A stretch of 64,000 nt of DNA from Epiperipatus broadwayi (Eukaryota; Onychophora; Udeonychophora; Euonychophora; Peripatidae). The notes beneath the pieces were generated by a model. That model saw only the letters and a program-made list of their open reading frames with translations. It had not been told where the DNA came from and did no database searches. The translations under genes were made by a program, and so were the position numbers. Positions 59,713-64,000 of the stretch are shown in pieces (position 1 is the stretch's first letter; the number at the start of each line of letters is the position of its first letter). The stretch covers positions 18,163,254 to 18,227,253 of the forward strand of contig JAQFVV010006197.1 of NCBI GenBank assembly GCA_028023455.1. The letters are read 5' to 3'.

Positions 59713-60243
59713 CAATAAAGTCATTAGCAGCATTTTTTTTTTTAAATGTAAAATCGAGCCATCTGATGTGTCAATATGAATGAAGGTAATAAATGAATCA
59801 TTGTTGCACCCTACCCCCCATTGCTTTACAATATTTTTTTTAAAAATAAGAAATAATATCTTGGCGATGTGCTTGAAAATTCGCATTCTCATTTTTTCAG
59901 GTCCTATTAATTTACTTACTAGACTGCAGAATATTATGATCAAACAATAATACTTATTATTTTTGAATTTTATTATAATTTTTTTTTCTATTTTTAACAC
60001 CACTAGATATATCAGACAAGTATCTTCCTAATCTCCAGCTTTATGGCAACTTATTTATTATGGGCAACCACAAATATAAATTCTACTTATCTTCCAGCAT
60101 TTCTTTAAAAATCTGCCTGAAATTTTTTATTTTTTTTTGTTGTTGTCTCTATCTTTCTGTATTTTTTTTTTGAGTTTAAATAATCCCACTTATTTGCAAA
60201 TGGTAGCTAATGATGATGATAATTTAATGAAATATTCTTTAAT

Positions 60244-60512
60244 AAGGCTTATCCTTAGTACATGCGCCTTGAGTGCTTAATTTATTACAAAAGAGACCTC
60301 TACAAATCTAAACGCAAGAATAAAGACAAGAGAAGCCCACTCTCTCTTGTCTTTATAAAGTCGAATCTTGCGTTTAGAATTTAGAAAAATAGGTTGAAGA
60401 TAAGAGTGGGCCTCTCTTGTCTTTATAAAGTCGAATCTTGCATTTAGATTTGTAGAGGTCTCTCTTGTAATAAATTAAGCACTCAAGGCGCATGTACTAA
60501 GGTTATAGCTTT
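60244..60512. repeat. Fold-back, ~100-bp arms with internal repeat
   Basis: Arms ~60244-60342 and ~60405-60510 (agtacatgcgccttgagtgc; gagacctctacaaatctaaa). The sequence ctcttgtctttataaagtcg occurs twice inside (about 60345 and 60412). Confidence 0.85.
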
Positions 60513-60573
60513 ATTTAAGTATTAAGTGCTGACATTTGCACTATATTCTTTGTAATTTTAATACAGTACTTGA

Positions 60574-60932
60574 GCAATGAATAATTGTATGATTAATTGA
60601 TTGGAATTCTTGTGACTGAATAAATTTTATAAGTTAATTGTCATTAGTACTTATTGGGTTACATTATAGACTATTTATCTATTATCATTCTTTAACTTTA
60701 TCAACGGCTCATGAAGCTAGCCATAGAATTCGTTGCTTCATGACACCTACCTGAAGCAAGCGAAAGCAATTCACATGGGAGTCTGGTTTTAGGGACCCTT
60801 TGATTATCGCCTAAAGTTAAAGAATGATAATAGATAAATAGTCTATAATGTAACCCAATAAGTACTAATGACAATTAACTTATAAAATTTATTCAGTCAC
60901 AAGAATTCCAATCAATTAATCATACAATTATT
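60574..60932. repeat. Fold-back, ~125-bp arms
   Basis: Arms 60574-60702 and 60811-60932 (attgattggaattcttgtga; gggttacattatagactatt) nearly perfect, with a less A+T-rich ~110-bp loop. Confidence 0.88.
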
Positions 60933-62160
60933 CATTTATTTAAAAAATATGCCAAATTTTATATTCTTGCTCAATTAAATACATATTTGAAACTAAATTT
61001 CTGCTAAAGGTGCGCTTTTCCTTGGATAAAAATGTTACTAATTAAAAGATTGTTTATCAAAATTTTAATTATTGAATACAAACAAATATTAATTTATGCT
61101 CAATAAAATATGATCATGCATAGATTTTTTTTTTTTACAGAGTTTATTAGGAATTTAGAGAAAAATCAGCAAAAGGTTATCAACTTCAGTGAGAAAAAAA
61201 ATTGAAAATAATAAATGGTAATTAAAAGCAAGCAGAGATGAAGTTTGATTTTACATATCAAGATTTCTCCATAAGCAACAATTTAAAATTTGAACCTGGT
61301 AAGTATTATTAAATATTCTAATAATTATACTAACTTAGGGTTTACTGTATATACAATTAAATATCTTTCTAAAGATATCTATATAACCAATAAGTTAATG
61401 GTTTTATAACTTATTTCTCATTAGTTTCAAGTCCATATATTAAGTAATTGGGTGAATCTAATGCAGAAAATTCTAACTAGCTGTCTTTCATTATATGTGT
61501 ATTTCAGATATAAATCTACCTTCATTAGGAGAACTAAACAAACACATATTTCTTGCAGTGTGATATTTATTGTTTTGCAAGTTTTATAAAATAAATATAA
61601 ATTATCTTTACCCTCTGTGCTGTGGTGTGGGTTAATGTCACATTAAGAGTATATCTATTATTGTTTGACAATATATTTTATCTTTAAAAACAAACAAATA
61701 GCAATGATAAAACATATGTAAAATTAGATTATTGGTATGATTGGGGAAATTAAGTGTTCAGATTATTTGATTAAGACAAATTAATAACAGAAATGCATAT
61801 ATAAAAAAAGAGAAAGTGCTGCCTTGAATTTTACGCCGGATAGTTATTGTATTACAAAATCGATGGTAATGAGAAACGAACTTAAATCCATTAATTTGAT
61901 CAATTTAGTATATGTATATAATTTTTACAGACTCTAGTGACTATTATTAAATCTAAACTCTTTAGTTGATGATACAGATAATCTTTGTATATTTCACAGT
62001 AATTTAATCTTTTCAATAGAATGCTATAATTATCATATACTTAGAAAAATAATAAAGAGTATTTCGTAACATTTAAATGCCGAATTAATTTTATGAACCA
62101 TTTGTCCGAGTTCTAATTTTTACAATATTTATGATATAGTTTTTTAATCTTAAAATATAT
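60800..62160 (+). repeat. Diverged segment duplicated at 11890-13860, copy 2
   Basis: See copy 1. Shared blocks include taatttatgctcaataaaat near 61091, the small exon at 61238, a ttatctttaccct block near 61600, and ttattggtatg near 61730. The RTE insertion begins about 270 bp after the last shared block. Confidence 0.6.
61238..61298 (+). CDS. Candidate first coding exon, copy 2
   Basis: Encodes MKFDFTYQDFSISNNLKFEP plus one base and ends at a strong donor g|gtaagt. Aligns with 12598-12667 (M-F..YQ, FS, NLKFE). An in-frame stop lies a few codons upstream, so the ATG is the likely start. No convincing second exon was found; the Tudor-like segment of copy 1 has no counterpart before the RTE insertion, so this copy may be dead. 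Confidence 0.4.
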
Positions 62161-62429
62161 CTAAAAGTGTGTTTTGAAATTGGAGTATATTAGTGTTATA
62201 CTTGTTATAACATAAAGTTCTTGACTGATGCCAGATTTACCTTGATTTTTTTTTTTTTTAAGATCACAAGAAGGCAATAGTGAGGGAGGAGACACACTCC
62301 TCAAGGCACTATGTTCATGGTTTGTCAACATTTTCGGGGAATATTATATTGATTCAAATTTGTATATGAATAACTGTGGGATTAAATTTTAAATAATTTT
62401 TGCTTTATTACATTTTTATTATCCATTGT

Positions 62430-63779
62430 CAAACTCTCTCCACTCACAACTTTGACAACTTCCACCTCTGATAAATACAATGTTATTTATTTTATTTCTA
62501 ATATTAGAAATTACAGACCTATCAGCCTTTTATCCGTTTTATACAAATTTTTTACCAAGATAATTACAACTCGTCTACAGAGAACATTGGATTTCCACCA
62601 ACCAAGAGAACAAACTGGATTTAAAAGTGGTTTTAGTACAGTAGATCATATCCAAGTATTGAGAAAAGTTATAGAAAGGACAAATGAACATGAGTTGGCA
62701 TTATGCTTTGGCTTTATGGATTATGAAAAGGCATTTGATTCTATAAACATTTCTTCAGTGATTAAAGCATTGGATCATTAAGGTATAGATCCAGGATATT
62801 GTCATATTTTAAAGAATATTTATAAAAATGCAACAGCAATAATTAGATTTATAATGATACAGGGAAAGTCAACATTGAGAAGGGTGTATGACAGGGTGAT
62901 TCCATATCTCCAAAACTTTTTACAGCAGTGCTGCATGAAGTATTTTGTGGATTAAAATGGGAAACTAAAGGAGTGAAAGTAAATGGTGATTATTTAAGTC
63001 ATTTAGATTTCGCAGATGATGTAGTTGTTGTTGCAAATAATGCTTCAGATCTGCAGGAAATGTTGCAGGGATTATCAGATGAAAGTAGAAAAGTAGGACT
63101 AAAGATAAATGTTAAAAAGACTAAAGTAATGTTTAATGGATTTTCTCAAAATATGAAAATAAAGAATGATTATGATGAGTTAGAAGAAGTTAACAGTTAC
63201 AAATACCTTGGTCAGATTATTAATACAGATGGAAACATAATGGATGAAATTAATCATAGAATGAAACTTGGTTGGAGTGCTTTTGGTAGAAATAACTTGA
63301 TACAAAAGGAAATATGCCTATGTGTTTGAAAAGGAAGGTTTTTAAAATAAATGTTTTACCAGTTTTTACTTATGGATCTGAGACTTGAACACTTAATACA
63401 AGAGCAATACAGAGACTTCAGACCACTCAAAGAAGTATGGAGAGATACATGTTGGGAGTAACAAGAAGAGATCGAAAACACAATATATGGGTAAGAGAAC
63501 AAACAGGTGTTGCTGACTTCATTGAAAAAATTAAAAGACTGAAGTGGAGTTGGCCTGAACATATTTCTAGAAGAGATGATAATAGATGGACAATTGAAAT
63601 CTTAAACCGGATTCCAAGAGATTGTAAAAGACCCAGAAAGAGATCATATGTGAAATGGATGAAATAAGAAAATGTGCAGGGGTGATCTGGAGAAGAGAAG
63701 CTAATGATCAGAGAAGATGGACTGAACTTGGAGAGACCTTCATCCTGCAATGGATTGATAATGGTTGATGATGATGATT
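62430..63779 (+). pseudogene. RTE-type LINE, copy 2 (best preserved)
   Basis: 5'-truncated reverse transcriptase: NYRPISLLSVLYKFFTKII (fingers), QPREQTGFKSGFSTVDH, CFGFMDYEKAFDSIN (first catalytic Asp), a stop near 62779, a broken GD-SISPKLF region, DFADDVVVVANNAS (catalytic FADD), YKYLGQIINTDGNIM, then the C-terminal part (WVREQTGVADFIEKIKRL, PRDCKRPRKRS, LGETFILQWIDNG). Ends in a gatgatgatgattatt tail. Two or three frame breaks only. RTE elements encode an N-terminal apurinic-type endonuclease, lost here by truncation. Confidence 0.85.
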
Positions 63780-64000
63780 ATTATTAATTTTTATGGGGAC
63801 CTTATTATTTTTTACATACATTGAAAGATACGAATAAATGTAAAATTAGGGAAGTGCAGTATATAGCTAACAACACATATGTGATAGTCTGCAAAGAATC
63901 ATGCTTCTCCCTCTCCAAAAAATGGATGCTCTAGACTATAATTTACATAAATATCAATAATTATGCGCTTTTAACGCTCGTTAAAGAAGTTATATTTATT
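63780..64000. other. Spacer at window end
   Basis: Nothing recognised. Confidence 0.3.

Noticed and set aside
1-64000. CRISPR arrays, bacterial operons, riboswitches
   Set aside because: No regularly spaced repeats with unique spacers; the window is plainly eukaryotic.

Overview
This is a gene-poor, A+T-rich (roughly three-quarters by eye) piece of a eukaryotic, almost certainly invertebrate animal genome. The evidence is a U2 snRNA copy of metazoan type, spliceosomal-type exon borders, and a dense mix of RTE and other LINEs, Gypsy-type LTR elements, Penelope-like elements (PLEs), tRNA-derived short elements and many fold-back repeats. The species cannot be fixed from the sequence alone. No bacterial-type operons, CRISPR arrays or intact long genes are present.

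Layout. 0-5 kb: a decayed RTE 3' end (565-1386), a U2 snRNA copy that looks retroposed (2975-3177, flanked by a 14-bp duplication), and a perfect 42-bp-arm fold-back (repeat A). 5-11 kb: fold-backs of families A/B and others, a tRNA-like element, an unexplained 124-codon minus-strand frame. 11.9-14.1 kb: a diverged segment that recurs near 60.6-62.2 kb. It carries a small first coding exon conserved between the two copies and, in the first copy, a phase-compatible second exon with a Tudor-like look. 15.46-22.71 kb: a decayed Gypsy-type element on the minus strand with two ~1.35 kb LTRs. 24.06-27.48 kb: four or five candidate exons of an unidentified helical protein, plus strand. 27.6-29.1 kb: a truncated LINE (minus); 29.1-29.6 kb: a ~200-bp-arm fold-back; 30.34-30.96 kb: a solo LTR with a 5-bp duplication.

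33-36 kb: repeat A, a badly decayed RTE copy, a recent 162-bp tandem duplication and a second tRNA-like element. 39.4-40.9 kb: a PLE (minus) whose reverse transcriptase and GIY-YIG regions lie between inverted ~215-bp repeats carrying hammerhead-like motifs. 41.6-49.5 kb: a second, more decayed Gypsy-type element (minus) with candidate ~370-bp LTRs and internal tandem duplications. 49.6-54.6 kb: a second PLE interrupted by a nearly full-length LINE (endonuclease plus reverse transcriptase). 54.8-55.0 kb: a third PLE fragment. 55.3-56.4 kb: a large inverted pair of repeat A. 56.5-57.4 kb: the 3' end of another LINE. 57.6-61 kb: a small TIR-bearing element, a third tRNA-like element, a SINE-like head and two long fold-backs. 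62.4-63.8 kb: the best-preserved RTE copy.

Almost everything recognisable is mobile-element sequence at different stages of decay, nested and abutting. The two groups of candidate host exons (12.6-14.1 and 24.1-27.5 kb) lie on the same strand, either side of the first Gypsy element; whether they belong to one gene is not shown.
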